Shown here: positions 7,063 to 13,213 of the stretch, piece after piece
How the letters are laid out: each line of letters begins with the position of its first letter
How positions within the stretch are numbered: position 1 is the first letter of the stretch
NCBI GenBank assembly: GCA_964424125.1
Contig: CAYRHS010000088.1
Span: 1 to 13,213 of the forward strand
Length of the DNA stretch: 13,213 nt
Direction of reading: 5' to 3'
From: CAYRHS01 sp964424125
GTDB lineage: Bacteria > Actinomycetota > Acidimicrobiia > IMCC26256 > JAOSJL01
The notes under the pieces: generated by a model
Seen by the model: only the letters and a program-made list of their open reading frames with translations
The model's database searches: none
Told to the model about the DNA's origin: nothing
Position numbers and translations under genes: made by a program

Positions 7063-8649
7063 GTGAGCCAACGCGTTCTCGTCACCGAGGAGCTGGCCGA
7101 CGCCGCGCTCCAGGCGCTGCAGAGCGCCGGCCTCGACGTCGACGTGCAGCTCGGTCTCGACCGGGCGGCGCTCCTCGAAGCGATGCCGGGCGCGCACGCA
7201 TTGGTGATTCGCAGCGCGACGAAGGTGGACGAGGACGTCCTCGAAGCCGGTCGGGATCTCGTGGTCGTGGGCCGCGCCGGGATCGGGCTCGACAACGTCG
7301 ACGTCCCCGCCGCGACTCGGCGCGGGGTGATGGTCGTGAACGCCCCGCAGTCGAACGTGCTCTCGGCTGCCGAGCACACGCTCGCCCTCCTGCTCTCCCA
7401 GGCTCGCAACGTCGCCGCGGCCAACGCGGACCTGAAGGCGGGGAATTGGAACCGGGGCAAATGGCAGGGCGTCGAGCTCCACGGCAAGACGCTCGGGATC
7501 GTCGGGCTCGGCCGGATCGGGGTGCTCGTCGCCCAACGTGCGCTGGCGTTCGGCATGCGGCTGATCGCCTACGACCCGTACGTCAGCGAGGACCGCGCCC
7601 GTCAGCTCGGGGTCGAGCTGGTCCCCGATCTCGGAGACCTCGTTACCCAGGCCGACTTCCTCACCGTCCACCTCCCCAAGAGCCCGGAGACGATCGGGCT
7701 GATCGACGACAAGGTGCTGGCTCACGCCCGACCGGCGCTCCGCGTCGTGAACACGGCTCGCGGCGGGATCATCGACGAGGCGGCACTCGCCGCCGCGATC
7801 TCCGAGGGCCGGATCGCGGGCGCGGCCGTGGACGTGTGGGCCCAGGAGCCCACGACCGACAGCCCGCTCTTCGAGCTCGATCAAGTGGTTGTCACACCAC
7901 ACCTCGGAGCGTCGACCGCGGAGGCGCAGGACAAGGCGGGCCGAACGATCGCCGACCAGGTCGTGCGCGCGCTACGAGGCGAGCTGGTGCCGTTCGCCGT
8001 GAACGTGGCCGCCACCGAGGTCGCCGAGACCGTCCGACCGTTCCTGCCGCTCGCGGAGCGATTGGGGCGTCTGTTCGCCCCGCTCGCGGGGGGCGCGGTC
8101 GACGAGGTCGAGGTCACCTACGAGGGCCAGATCGCCGACTATGACTGCGGCGTGCTCACGCTCGCCATCTTGCGAGGGATCCTCGAGCCGGTCGTCGACG
8201 AGCCCGTGTCGTTCGTGAACGCGCCGCAGCTCGCCAAGGAGCGCGGCGTGCAGGTGCGCGAGACGAAGTCGTCGTTCCTCCACGACTACGTGAACCTCGT
8301 GACGCTGCGCGGACGGGCCGGTGATCGGACCGTGCACGTCGCCGGGACCCTCTACGGCAAGCGGGACGCGCAGCGCATCGTGGCGATCGACGAGCACATC
8401 GTGGATCTTCCGCCCGCGCGGCACATGCTCGTCGTACGCAACGAGGACCGCCCGGGCATCATCGGCCGGGTGGGCACGATCCTCGGCGACGCGTCGGTGA
8501 ACATCGACGACATGGACGTCGGTCGCACGCCGGGCGGCGAGGCCGCGCTCATGGCGATCTCGACGTCCACGACCGCGCCCGACGAGGTCGTCCGTACGCT
8601 ACGAGCCGAGGCCGGGATCCTCTCCGCGCAGGCGATCGAGCTCGACTGA
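7063..8649 (+). CDS. serA: D-3-phosphoglycerate dehydrogenase, long form with ASB and ACT domains
   Basis: SerA oxidises 3-phosphoglycerate to 3-phosphohydroxypyruvate with NAD+, the first committed step of serine synthesis, in the cytoplasm. The 528-residue length matches the long mycobacterial form. The substrate domain includes GRAGIGLDNVD (70-80) and NAPQSN (93-98), where many relatives have NAPTSN. The nucleotide-binding motif is GLGRIG (148-153). The catalytic residues are R233 (NTARGG), E262 (AQEP) and H280 (TPHLGAS). After the dimer region come an allosteric substrate-binding domain (about 310-450) and an ACT domain (454-528) with RNEDRPGIIGRVG, the usual serine feedback site. The GTG start lacks a ribosome site and has a -10 box seven bases upstream. 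The last 51 bp overlap the end of the convergent small membrane protein gene. Confidence 0.97.
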   Translation: MSQRVLVTEELADAALQALQSAGLDVDVQLGLDRAALLEAMPGAHALVIRSATKVDEDVLEAGRDLVVVGRAGIGLDNVDVPAATRRGVMVVNAPQSNVLSAAEHTLALLLSQARNVAAANADLKAGNWNRGKWQGVELHGKTLGIVGLGRIGVLVAQRALAFGMRLIAYDPYVSEDRARQLGVELVPDLGDLVTQADFLTVHLPKSPETIGLIDDKVLAHARPALRVVNTARGGIIDEAALAAAISEGRIAGAAVDVWAQEPTTDSPLFELDQVVVTPHLGASTAEAQDKAGRTIADQVVRALRGELVPFAVNVAATEVAETVRPFLPLAERLGRLFAPLAGGAVDEVEVTYEGQIADYDCGVLTLAILRGILEPVVDEPVSFVNAPQLAKERGVQVRETKSSFLHDYVNLVTLRGRAGDRTVHVAGTLYGKRDAQRIVAIDEHIVDLPPARHMLVVRNEDRPGIIGRVGTILGDASVNIDDMDVGRTPGGEAALMAISTSTTAPDEVVRTLRAEAGILSAQAIELD

Positions 8650-8868
8650 GGGAGCGGGAGCCGCCGCTTCCTCGTCCGGGGCGGCCGCTTCCTCGTCCGG
8701 GCTGGCCGGCTCTCCGCCGGGAACGGCGGGGGTTGGTGGGTACGGGAACGGCTGCGCTTCCCACTCGAACGTCGCCTCGGACTGGCGCGCCGCCAGCGCC
8801 CGCCAGACCGCATAGGAGACTCCGGCGAGGGCTCCGAGGAGCAGGGTGCGCTTCACGAATCGTCCCAC
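8599..8868 (-). CDS. Small single-pass membrane protein of unknown function
   Basis: I do not recognise a named family. The frame is open from a GTG at 8973, but I prefer a start at GTG 8868 (89 residues) or 8856. The protein then begins VGRFVKRTLLLGALAGVSYA, with basic residues and one membrane helix, as is usual for short actinobacterial membrane proteins. After the helix come TFEWEAQPFPYPP and an acidic Pro/Ala/Glu tail containing a seven-residue repeat (SPDEEAA, APDEEAA), encoded by an 18-nt DNA repeat (8663-8680, 8684-8701). The AGGAGG that would support GTG 8973 is simply the complement of the Leu codons of the leuA leader. The longer form would also cover the leuA promoter and leader. 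The gene converges on serA and overlaps its last 51 bp. Confidence 0.6.
   Translation of the reverse strand: MGRFVKRTLLLGALAGVSYAVWRALAARQSEATFEWEAQPFPYPPTPAVPGGEPASPDEEAAAPDEEAAAPAPSVELDRLRGEDPGLGS
8663..8701. repeat. Tandem 18-nt direct repeat with 21-nt period
   Basis: GCCGCTTCCTCGTCCGGG occurs at 8663-8680 and again at 8684-8701. On the minus strand it encodes the duplicated acidic DEEAA heptad near the C-terminus of the small membrane protein, and probably arose by slippage. Confidence 0.85.
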
Positions 8869-8899
8869 GGAGCGCCACGCTACCCGGTAGTCAACTCGT

Positions 8900-8928
8900 T
8901 TGACACGGGCACGGCCGACTGCGAGCAT
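8900..8928 (+). promoter_or_regulatory. Promoter of the leuA attenuator transcript
   Basis: A perfect consensus -35, TTGACA (8900-8905), is followed 17 nt later by GAGCAT (8923-8928), which keeps the most conserved A2 and T6 of a -10 box. The predicted transcription start is about 8935-8936, exactly at the start codon of the leader peptide. TTGAC is also one arm of an inverted repeat with GTCAA (8890-8894). The -10 match is only partial. Confidence 0.55.
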
Positions 8929-8935
8929 TTTCGTG

Positions 8936-8992
8936 ATGCAGGACTCCAGGCGCGCCACGCCCCACTCGACCACCTTCCTCCTGCTTACCTAG
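8936..8992 (+). CDS. leuA leader peptide with three consecutive Leu codons
   Basis: This 18-codon frame reads MQDSRRATPHSTTFLLLT and then TAG. Codons 15-17 are CTC, CTG and CTT, one residue before the stop. It has no ribosome site, but the predicted transcription start falls at its ATG (a GTG lies directly before, 8933-8935), so it would be translated from a leaderless transcript. Directly after the stop comes a 10-bp hairpin, then a hairpin with a T-run, then leuA with its own ribosome site. Leader-peptide attenuation of leuA is an established mode of leucine control in Actinobacteria. In the proposed scheme, ribosomes stalled at Leu codons under starvation change the RNA fold and let transcription continue. 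The peptide itself is presumed to have no other role. It is too short for routine gene calling. Confidence 0.72.
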   Translation: MQDSRRATPHSTTFLLLT

Positions 8993-8993
8993 C

Positions 8994-9018
8994 CGCGGGC
9001 ACCCCCTCGGTGCTCGCG
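8994..9018 (+). promoter_or_regulatory. Attenuator hairpin 1 after the leader peptide stop codon
   Basis: Bases 8994-9003 pair with 9009-9018 over ten positions (nine Watson-Crick pairs and one G-U) around a CCCTC loop. The left arm begins two bases after the leader stop. A ribosome stalled on the Leu codons should cover part of this arm, freeing GCTCG (9012-9016). That segment can pair with CGAGC (9029-9033) at the base of the terminator region. Confidence 0.68.
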
Positions 9019-9022
9019 ATCG

Positions 9023-9053
9023 ACCCCTCGAGCCTCCGGGCCGGGGGGTTTTT
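9023..9053 (+). terminator. Intrinsic terminator of the leuA attenuator
   Basis: ACCCCTC (9023-9029) can pair with GGGGGGT (9043-9049); an alternative shorter fold pairs CCTCC (9033-9037) with GGGGG (9044-9048). Either is followed by a run of five T (9049-9053). It lies between the leader peptide and the leuA ribosome site, where an attenuator would be, and no gene ends just upstream on this strand. Confidence 0.65.
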
Positions 9054-9111
9054 CGATGCCCCGACGATCACCCGACGACAACCGGATACGACCGAGACAG
9101 GAAGGCCGACG

Positions 9112-10656
9112 ATGGACACCGTGCGGATCTTCGACACGACACTGCGGGACGGTGAGCAGTCACCGGGGATCTCCCTCGACGTGGCCGAGAAGCTGGACAT
9201 CGCGGAGCAGCTCGCGCGCCTCGGAGTGGACGTCATCGAGGCCGGATTCCCGATCGCGAGCCCCGGTGATTTCGACGCGGTCGAGGCCATCGCCAAGGGC
9301 GTGCGTGGCCCCATCATCGCGGGCCTGAGCCGCACCGGACTGGCAGACGTCGACCGCGCGTGGGAGGCGGTACGACACGCTGAACACCCGCGAATCCACG
9401 TCTTCATCGCGACGTCGCCCATCCACATGGAGAAGAAGCTCCGGATGACCCCCGACCAGGTGAAAGCCGAGGCGGCCTCGGGAGTCGCGCGTGCGAAGAG
9501 CTACACCGACGACGTCGAGTTCTCTCCCGAGGACGGCAGCCGCTCGGATCCGGAGTTCATGTGCGAGGTCCTGCGAATCGCGGTCGACGCGGGTGCGACG
9601 ACGCTGAACATCCCCGACACCGTCGGCTACGGGGTGCCCGAGGAGTTCGGCAAGATCATCGAGTACGTCCGCGAGATGGTCCCCGGGGACTACGTCATCT
9701 CGACGCACTGCCACAACGACCTCGGGTTGGCCGTCGCGAACTCGCTGGCCGGCGTGGCCGCCGGGGCGCGTCAGGTCGAGTGCGCGGTCAACGGCATCGG
9801 CGAACGCGCCGGCAATACGGCGCTGGAAGAAGTCGTGATGGCGATCAAGACGCGACCCGATTACTTCGGTGACGTCGACGTCAACGTTTGCACCGAGGAG
9901 CTTGCCCGGACGAGCCGGCTGGTCTCGCGGCTCACCGGGTACCCGGTGCAGTACAACAAGGCCGTCGTCGGCCGGAACGCGTTCGCGCACGAGGCGGGCA
10001 TCCACCAGCACGGAGTGCTCGAGGATCGCGAGACCTACGAGATCATCGACGCGGGCACGGTCGGCCAGGAAGCCGTGCAGATCGTGCTGGGCAAGCACTC
10101 GGGTCGGCACGCGTTCCGCGACGCGCTCGAGAAGATGGGCATCAGCATCCACGGCGATGCCCTGAACGGTGCTTTCGACCGATTCAAGGAGCTCGCCGAC
10201 CGCAAGGTCCAGATCACCGAGGCCGACTTGGAGGCGATTGTGGCGGAGGAGCTCGGGCACGGCTTCGTGCAGGGCTACGAGATCCTGTCGCTCGACCTGC
10301 ACGGCGGTACGTCCAGCACGCCCGTCGCCGACGTCACGCTCGCCCGGAACGGCGACGAGTTCACCGCGTCCGCCGAGGGCAACGGGATGATCGACGCCGC
10401 GTGCGAGGCGATCGCGGAAGCGACTGGCGTGAAGGGCCGCCTGCTCGACTTCAACGTGTCGTCGGTGACCGGCGGCGTCGACGCATTGGGCGACGTGGTC
10501 GTCCAGCTCGAAGCGGACGGCATGAAGGCCTCCGGTCGGGGCGTGTCCACGGACGTGGTCGAAGCCTCTGCCCGCGCGTATCTCAACGCGGTCAACAAGG
10601 TGGTGCGGTTGAGGGCCCGCGGCGAGGTGGGTCGCTCACGCGAGGTCGGTCCGTGA
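9112..10656 (+). CDS. leuA: 2-isopropylmalate synthase
   Basis: LeuA condenses acetyl-CoA with 2-oxoisovalerate to give 2-isopropylmalate, the first committed step of leucine synthesis, in the cytoplasm. The 514-residue length is that of the bacterial form with a regulatory domain. The TIM-barrel part begins RIFDTTLRDGEQSPG with R12 and D13. Metal ligands are D13, H199 and H201 (THCHNDLGLA), and N235 (NGIGERAGN). GRNAFAHEAGIHQHG and VLGKHSGRHAF follow. The C-terminal LeuA dimer/allosteric domain (about 380-505) contains SSVTGGVDALGDV and is the usual site of leucine feedback. AGGAAGG lies six bases before ATG 9112. The open frame reaches back to 9010, but that extension would read through the attenuator terminator and is rejected. 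The stop overlaps the next start in GTGA. Expression is probably controlled by the upstream attenuator. Confidence 0.97.
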   Translation: MDTVRIFDTTLRDGEQSPGISLDVAEKLDIAEQLARLGVDVIEAGFPIASPGDFDAVEAIAKGVRGPIIAGLSRTGLADVDRAWEAVRHAEHPRIHVFIATSPIHMEKKLRMTPDQVKAEAASGVARAKSYTDDVEFSPEDGSRSDPEFMCEVLRIAVDAGATTLNIPDTVGYGVPEEFGKIIEYVREMVPGDYVISTHCHNDLGLAVANSLAGVAAGARQVECAVNGIGERAGNTALEEVVMAIKTRPDYFGDVDVNVCTEELARTSRLVSRLTGYPVQYNKAVVGRNAFAHEAGIHQHGVLEDRETYEIIDAGTVGQEAVQIVLGKHSGRHAFRDALEKMGISIHGDALNGAFDRFKELADRKVQITEADLEAIVAEELGHGFVQGYEILSLDLHGGTSSTPVADVTLARNGDEFTASAEGNGMIDAACEAIAEATGVKGRLLDFNVSSVTGGVDALGDVVVQLEADGMKASGRGVSTDVVEASARAYLNAVNKVVRLRARGEVGRSREVGP

Positions 10657-11303
10657 CGGCGGAGGGCACGGAGGTCGTCAACCTCTGGGTCCAACCCGAT
10701 CATGCGGAGCGTTACCTGGCGCGGCGCAGCGGACTGCCCTGGCGTGAGTTCGCCTACCGGATCACCGTCGACCATCTCCCGTCCCGGATCGAGCGGGTGC
10801 TCGACCTGGGCACCGGGGACGGAGCGCTCCTGGGCGCCGTGCTCGACGCCCATCCGGACGCGACCGGGATCGGTCTGGATTTCTCGCCGTCCATGCTCGC
10901 TCGTGCTCGCGAGCGCTTCGCCGACGACCACCGTGTCGAGATCCGACACCACGATCTCGACGATTCGTTGCCCGGCGAGCTCGGTACGTTCGACGCGGTG
11001 GTGTCGGCGTTCGCCATCCATCATTGCGTCGACGCACGGAAACGCGTGCTCTACGCGGAGGTCTTGGCGCTGCTCGACGACGGCGGCGTGTTCGCCAACC
11101 TGGAGCACGTGGCATCACCGACCAGGGCGCTTCACGAAAGGTTCCTCGCTCGCCTGGGGATCGCTCCCGAGGACGACGACCCGTCGAACAAGCTGCGCGA
11201 CGTCGAGAGCCAGCTCGAGTGGCTTCGTGACCTCGGCTTCGCCGACGTCGACTGCCACCTGAAATGGTACGAGGTAGCCCTGCTCGCGGGGAGGAAGCCG
11301 TGA
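10653..11303 (+). CDS. Class I SAM-dependent methyltransferase
   Basis: The protein has 216 residues. Motif I is VLDLGTGDG (49-57), the acidic residue after strand 2 is D76 in GLDFSP, and SAFAIHHC near 114-121 fits motif IV/post-IV of the Methyltransf_12/25 type. The rest is consistent with a complete single-domain enzyme of the Rossmann fold. The substrate is unknown; nothing in the sequence separates a small-molecule from a macromolecule acceptor. The GTG start overlaps the leuA stop in GTGA and has GAGG seven bases upstream, so it is probably translationally coupled to leuA and shares its leucine control. Its own stop overlaps the HAD phosphatase start in the same way. No leucine-pathway step needs a methyltransferase, which makes its place in this operon unexplained. 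Confidence 0.9.
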   Translation: MTAEGTEVVNLWVQPDHAERYLARRSGLPWREFAYRITVDHLPSRIERVLDLGTGDGALLGAVLDAHPDATGIGLDFSPSMLARARERFADDHRVEIRHHDLDDSLPGELGTFDAVVSAFAIHHCVDARKRVLYAEVLALLDDGGVFANLEHVASPTRALHERFLARLGIAPEDDDPSNKLRDVESQLEWLRDLGFADVDCHLKWYEVALLAGRKP

Positions 11304-12100
11304 CGGACCCGACGGACGCAGGAGCGAGCCACCCGACGGCCGCCGCGTTCTTTGATCTCGATCGCACGCTCATCCGGGGCTCGTCGACAGTCCGGTGGGC
11401 GCTGGCTGCGTGGCGGGCGAAGATGCTCCCCGGCGTCCCGATGCTCTCCGCGCTCGCCAACGGCGTCGTGTTCCGCGTCACGGGCGGGTCCGACGAGCAG
11501 TCCCAGCGCGCCGTACAGACGTCTCTCGAGCTCGTCCAGGGCGTGGCGCGTTCGGAGATGCTCGACCTGGCCGACGATCTCGTCCCGGTGCTCGTCGCGG
11601 GGGTTCGTCCCGAGTCGCAGACACTCCTCGACATGCACGGCGAGGCCGGTCGGGACCGCTTCATCGTCTCGGCGTCGCCGGTGGAGATCGTCGAGCAACT
11701 CGCGGAGCAGCTGAAGCTGGAAGGGGCGATCGCGACAGTGGCCGAGGTCACGGACGACGGAACGTACACAGGACAGCTCGCCTCCCCCTGGATCTACGGA
11801 CCGGCCAAGGCGGACGCGATTCGCAAGCTCGCAACCGAACACGGCTACGACCTACGCCTCTGCTATGGCTACAGCGATTCCTCGAGTGACCTGCCGATGC
11901 TCGAGCTCGTCGGGCACCCGGTCGTCGTGAACCCCGACCGCACCCTGCACAAGATCGCCCGAACGCGGGGCTGGCCGGTGGTGGAATTCCGCAGCCGGGC
12001 CGTGGAGGTCACCAAGTACGGGCTCCTCGGCGGGGCCGCCGGTGGCGGCATGGTGGGTGCCTATTACCTCGGACGTCGCCACGGCCGGCAGCAAGGGTGA
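11300..12100 (+). CDS. HAD-IB family phosphatase (SerB-like)
   Basis: This 266-residue HAD hydrolase has all four motifs: D19-L-D21-R-T (I), S124 in FIVSAS (II), K170 in GPAKADAIRKL (III) and D193/D197 in GYSDSSSDLPML (IV). The helical cap between residues 26 and 105 is that of subfamily IB, which includes phosphoserine phosphatase and the mycobacterial SerB1-like proteins. The tail KYGLLGGAAGGGMVGAYYLG is a Gly-rich hydrophobic segment followed by basic residues, perhaps a membrane contact. The GTG start overlaps the methyltransferase stop (GTGA) with GGGGAGG a few bases upstream; the frame is open further 5' but that stretch overlaps the methyltransferase. With serA nearby it could supply the phosphoserine phosphatase step, but this is inference. 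Other phosphate esters are possible. Confidence 0.9.
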   Translation: MTDPTDAGASHPTAAAFFDLDRTLIRGSSTVRWALAAWRAKMLPGVPMLSALANGVVFRVTGGSDEQSQRAVQTSLELVQGVARSEMLDLADDLVPVLVAGVRPESQTLLDMHGEAGRDRFIVSASPVEIVEQLAEQLKLEGAIATVAEVTDDGTYTGQLASPWIYGPAKADAIRKLATEHGYDLRLCYGYSDSSSDLPMLELVGHPVVVNPDRTLHKIARTRGWPVVEFRSRAVEVTKYGLLGGAAGGGMVGAYYLGRRHGRQQG

Positions 12101-12251
12101 CGACCGCCGCGCTCAGCTTTCGGCCGCTGCGCGACGACGACGTCGGGCTCCTCGCGAGCGGGCCGGATTTCGGAAGGTCGGCCGGCTCCCGAACCACGAG
12201 CTGCTCGACGGCGAGCCTCGCGACTGCTGGCTGATGGAGCACGGCGTCTGA
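12097..12251 (+). pseudogene. Remnant of a GNAT-family acetyltransferase (internal deletion and frame change)
   Basis: A GTG overlapping the HAD stop (GTGA) opens VTTAALSFRPLRDDDVGLLA, which is a typical start of a GNAT acetyltransferase. After about 20 codons the frame becomes meaningless and stops at 12232-12234. Another forward frame over the same bases reads ERAGFRKVGRLPNHELLDGE then PRDCWLMEHGV with TGA at 12249-12251, which is a typical GNAT C-terminus. The central part of the fold, including the acetyl-CoA-binding region, about 110-120 residues, is missing. I read this as a deletion that joined the two ends out of frame. It was probably the fourth gene of the leuA operon. It ends one base before the convergent methyltransferase stop codon. 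Confidence 0.68.
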
Positions 12252-12252
12252 T

Positions 12253-13083
12253 TCACGGCCGCGCCTCCAGCAGGGCGCGGGCTTCCTCGGCGTCGGCCGC
12301 CGGAACCCAGATCGGCGTTCCCCCTTTCGAGAAGAGTGTGGGGAACACGTCCTCGAACGGTCGGTGTTGCGCGTCGGCGGCGATTCCATGGGCGCGCAGC
12401 AGGGCCACGACGGCGTCGGCCTCGAACGGCGTCTCGGCACGCGTCACGACCACCGGTTCGGAGCTGCGCGCGAAGACTGCGAACACGACGCGCGCCTCCG
12501 GGGTGGAGGACCGGTCCTCCGCGTGCTCGACGGTCAGCCCGGCATCGAGGAATAGCTCGAGCTCGGCCGGGCTGAGGGGCCACGGGGGTCCGTCTCCGGG
12601 TGGCGAGCTTTCGGCTCGGAGATGAGTCACGACGAGGAGCCGCCCGCCGGGAGCGACCCACGAGCCGATCGTCCGGCACGCCTCGCGGTGCCGCTCAGGC
12701 GGCAGCGACTGCAGCGTGCGGTTCTCCACCACGAGATCGAAGGCGGAGCGCCAGGCCGTGGGGGCGTTGAAGAGGTCGACCACGCGCCAGTCGACGGTCA
12801 CGTCCTCGTGTCGCTCACGGGCCCAGGAGATCGCGGAGGGGGAGACGTCGAAGGCCGTCGTCTCCCAGCCGCGGGCCGCGAGCATCGCGGCCTCGTCGCC
12901 GAGCCCGGAGCCGACGGCGAGGGCACGGCCGGGCTCGGAACGGTGGCCGTCGATCCAGCGCGCGATGTCGGGCTGGGGCGCGAGCCGCGCCCAGGGAACC
13001 CGGCTCGCCTCGCGTCCGGCGTCGGCGTAGAGGCGTTCGAAGAACGCGCTCAGTGCGTCGCTGTCGGGAGCGTCGGGAGCCAC
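12253..13083 (-). CDS. SAM-dependent methyltransferase with C-terminal DUF2007-like domain
   Basis: This 276-residue protein appears to be a two-domain fusion. Residues 1-200 form a class I methyltransferase: ALAVGSGLGDEAAMLAARGW (about 54-73) is motif I, followed by TTAFDVSPSAISWARERH with the acidic residue of motif II, then VVDLFN, VENRTLQSLPP and APGGRLLVVTH. This layout resembles thiopurine-methyltransferase-like and tellurite-resistance-like enzymes. Residues about 207-276 (VVVTRAETPFEADAVVALLR, then HGIAADAQ, GGTPIWVPAADAEEARALLE) match the DUF2007 signal-transducer-type pattern of a short ferredoxin-like domain. The substrate is unknown. GTG 13083 lies inside the end of leuD (34-bp overlap), suggesting translational coupling. 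No other in-frame start is apparent near the N-terminus. Confidence 0.87.
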   Translation of the reverse strand: MAPDAPDSDALSAFFERLYADAGREASRVPWARLAPQPDIARWIDGHRSEPGRALAVGSGLGDEAAMLAARGWETTAFDVSPSAISWARERHEDVTVDWRVVDLFNAPTAWRSAFDLVVENRTLQSLPPERHREACRTIGSWVAPGGRLLVVTHLRAESSPPGDGPPWPLSPAELELFLDAGLTVEHAEDRSSTPEARVVFAVFARSSEPVVVTRAETPFEADAVVALLRAHGIAADAQHRPFEDVFPTLFSKGGTPIWVPAADAEEARALLEARP

Positions 13084-13213
13084 GATGGGCGGGCAGCCTC
13101 GTACGCGGCGACGGCCGCCTCGTGCTCGAGCGTGAGGGCGATGTCGTCGAGCCCTTCGAGCAGTCGGTGGTGCGTGTGCTCGTCGAGCTCGAACGGCTCG
13201 TCGAGGTCGATCG
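13050..13213 (-). CDS. leuD: 3-isopropylmalate dehydratase small subunit, C-terminal part (5' end beyond the right edge)
   Basis: The minus-strand frame from the right edge reads IDLDEPFELDEHTHHRLLEG, then LDDIALTLEHEAAVAAYEAA, then RPSWLP and a short tail ending in TGA (13052-13050). This matches the conserved end of LeuD, in which LL-x-G-L-D-D-I-x-L-T-L is followed by an H-E pair, AAYE and RP-x-WLP. LeuD pairs with the LeuC iron-sulfur subunit to isomerise 2-isopropylmalate to 3-isopropylmalate, the second step of leucine synthesis. Only 53 codons are in the window. leuC is expected just beyond the edge (inference). The last 34 bp overlap the start of the downstream methyltransferase gene. 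Confidence 0.9.
   Translation of the reverse strand, partial: IDLDEPFELDEHTHHRLLEGLDDIALTLEHEAAVAAYEAARPSWLPTLPTATH

Noticed and set aside
6448..7902. 484-codon minus-strand open frame over the lipoprotein and serA
   Set aside because: It is the shadow of two genes with clear family motifs and is compositionally typical of antisense frames.
8990..9053. T-box riboswitch in front of leuA
   Set aside because: GCCGCGGGCA followed by a terminator faintly recalls a T-box. However, the predicted transcript has too little sequence upstream for stem I, no AG-bulge is visible, and the Leu-rich leader frame explains the region better.
9010..9111. Upstream extension of leuA
   Set aside because: It would read through the attenuator terminator hairpin and T-run. 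ATG 9112 has AGGAAGG at the right distance and starts the conserved sequence.

Overview
The window is about 13.2 kb of GC-rich, densely packed DNA with many GTG starts, short intergenic gaps, GTGA stop/start overlaps and TAnnnT boxes placed so close to start codons that the mRNAs could be leaderless. Together with a 528-residue SerA of the mycobacterial type, this points to an actinobacterium. The first residues of a C-terminal repeat on the protein at the left edge resemble a repeat common in secreted proteins of Acidimicrobiia, so that class is my best guess (inference).

Left part (1-2523): an exported glucosaminidase-family cell-wall hydrolase runs off the left edge on the minus strand. 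Divergent from it lies a decayed lipoprotein paralogue, with an in-frame TAG, a frameshift and an internal deletion. An SDR-family oxidoreductase follows, then a 224-bp gap leading into the next gene.

Middle (2524-8973): a minimal DEAD-box RNA helicase converges on a membrane-tailed D-alanyl-D-alanine carboxypeptidase (minus strand). Divergent from the carboxypeptidase are a class I-beta aspartate aminotransferase, a small DUF3558-like lipoprotein and full-length serA. A small membrane-anchored protein of unknown function overlaps the end of serA on the opposite strand.

Right part (8900-13213): a leucine biosynthesis locus. leuA is preceded by what looks like a complete transcription attenuator: a promoter, an 18-codon leader peptide with three consecutive Leu codons just before its stop, a 10-bp hairpin directly after that stop, and a GC hairpin followed by five T. 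leuA is joined through GTGA overlaps to a SAM-dependent methyltransferase, a HAD-IB phosphatase and a GNAT acetyltransferase remnant. On the opposite strand, entering from the right edge, lies the 3' end of leuD. It overlaps the start of a methyltransferase that carries a C-terminal DUF2007-like domain.

The biosynthetic theme is amino acids: serine (serA, possibly the HAD phosphatase), aspartate (aminotransferase) and leucine (leuA, leuD). The rest is envelope maintenance and housekeeping. The most interesting element is the leuA leader. I saw no rRNA, tRNA, CRISPR array, insertion sequence or phage gene.
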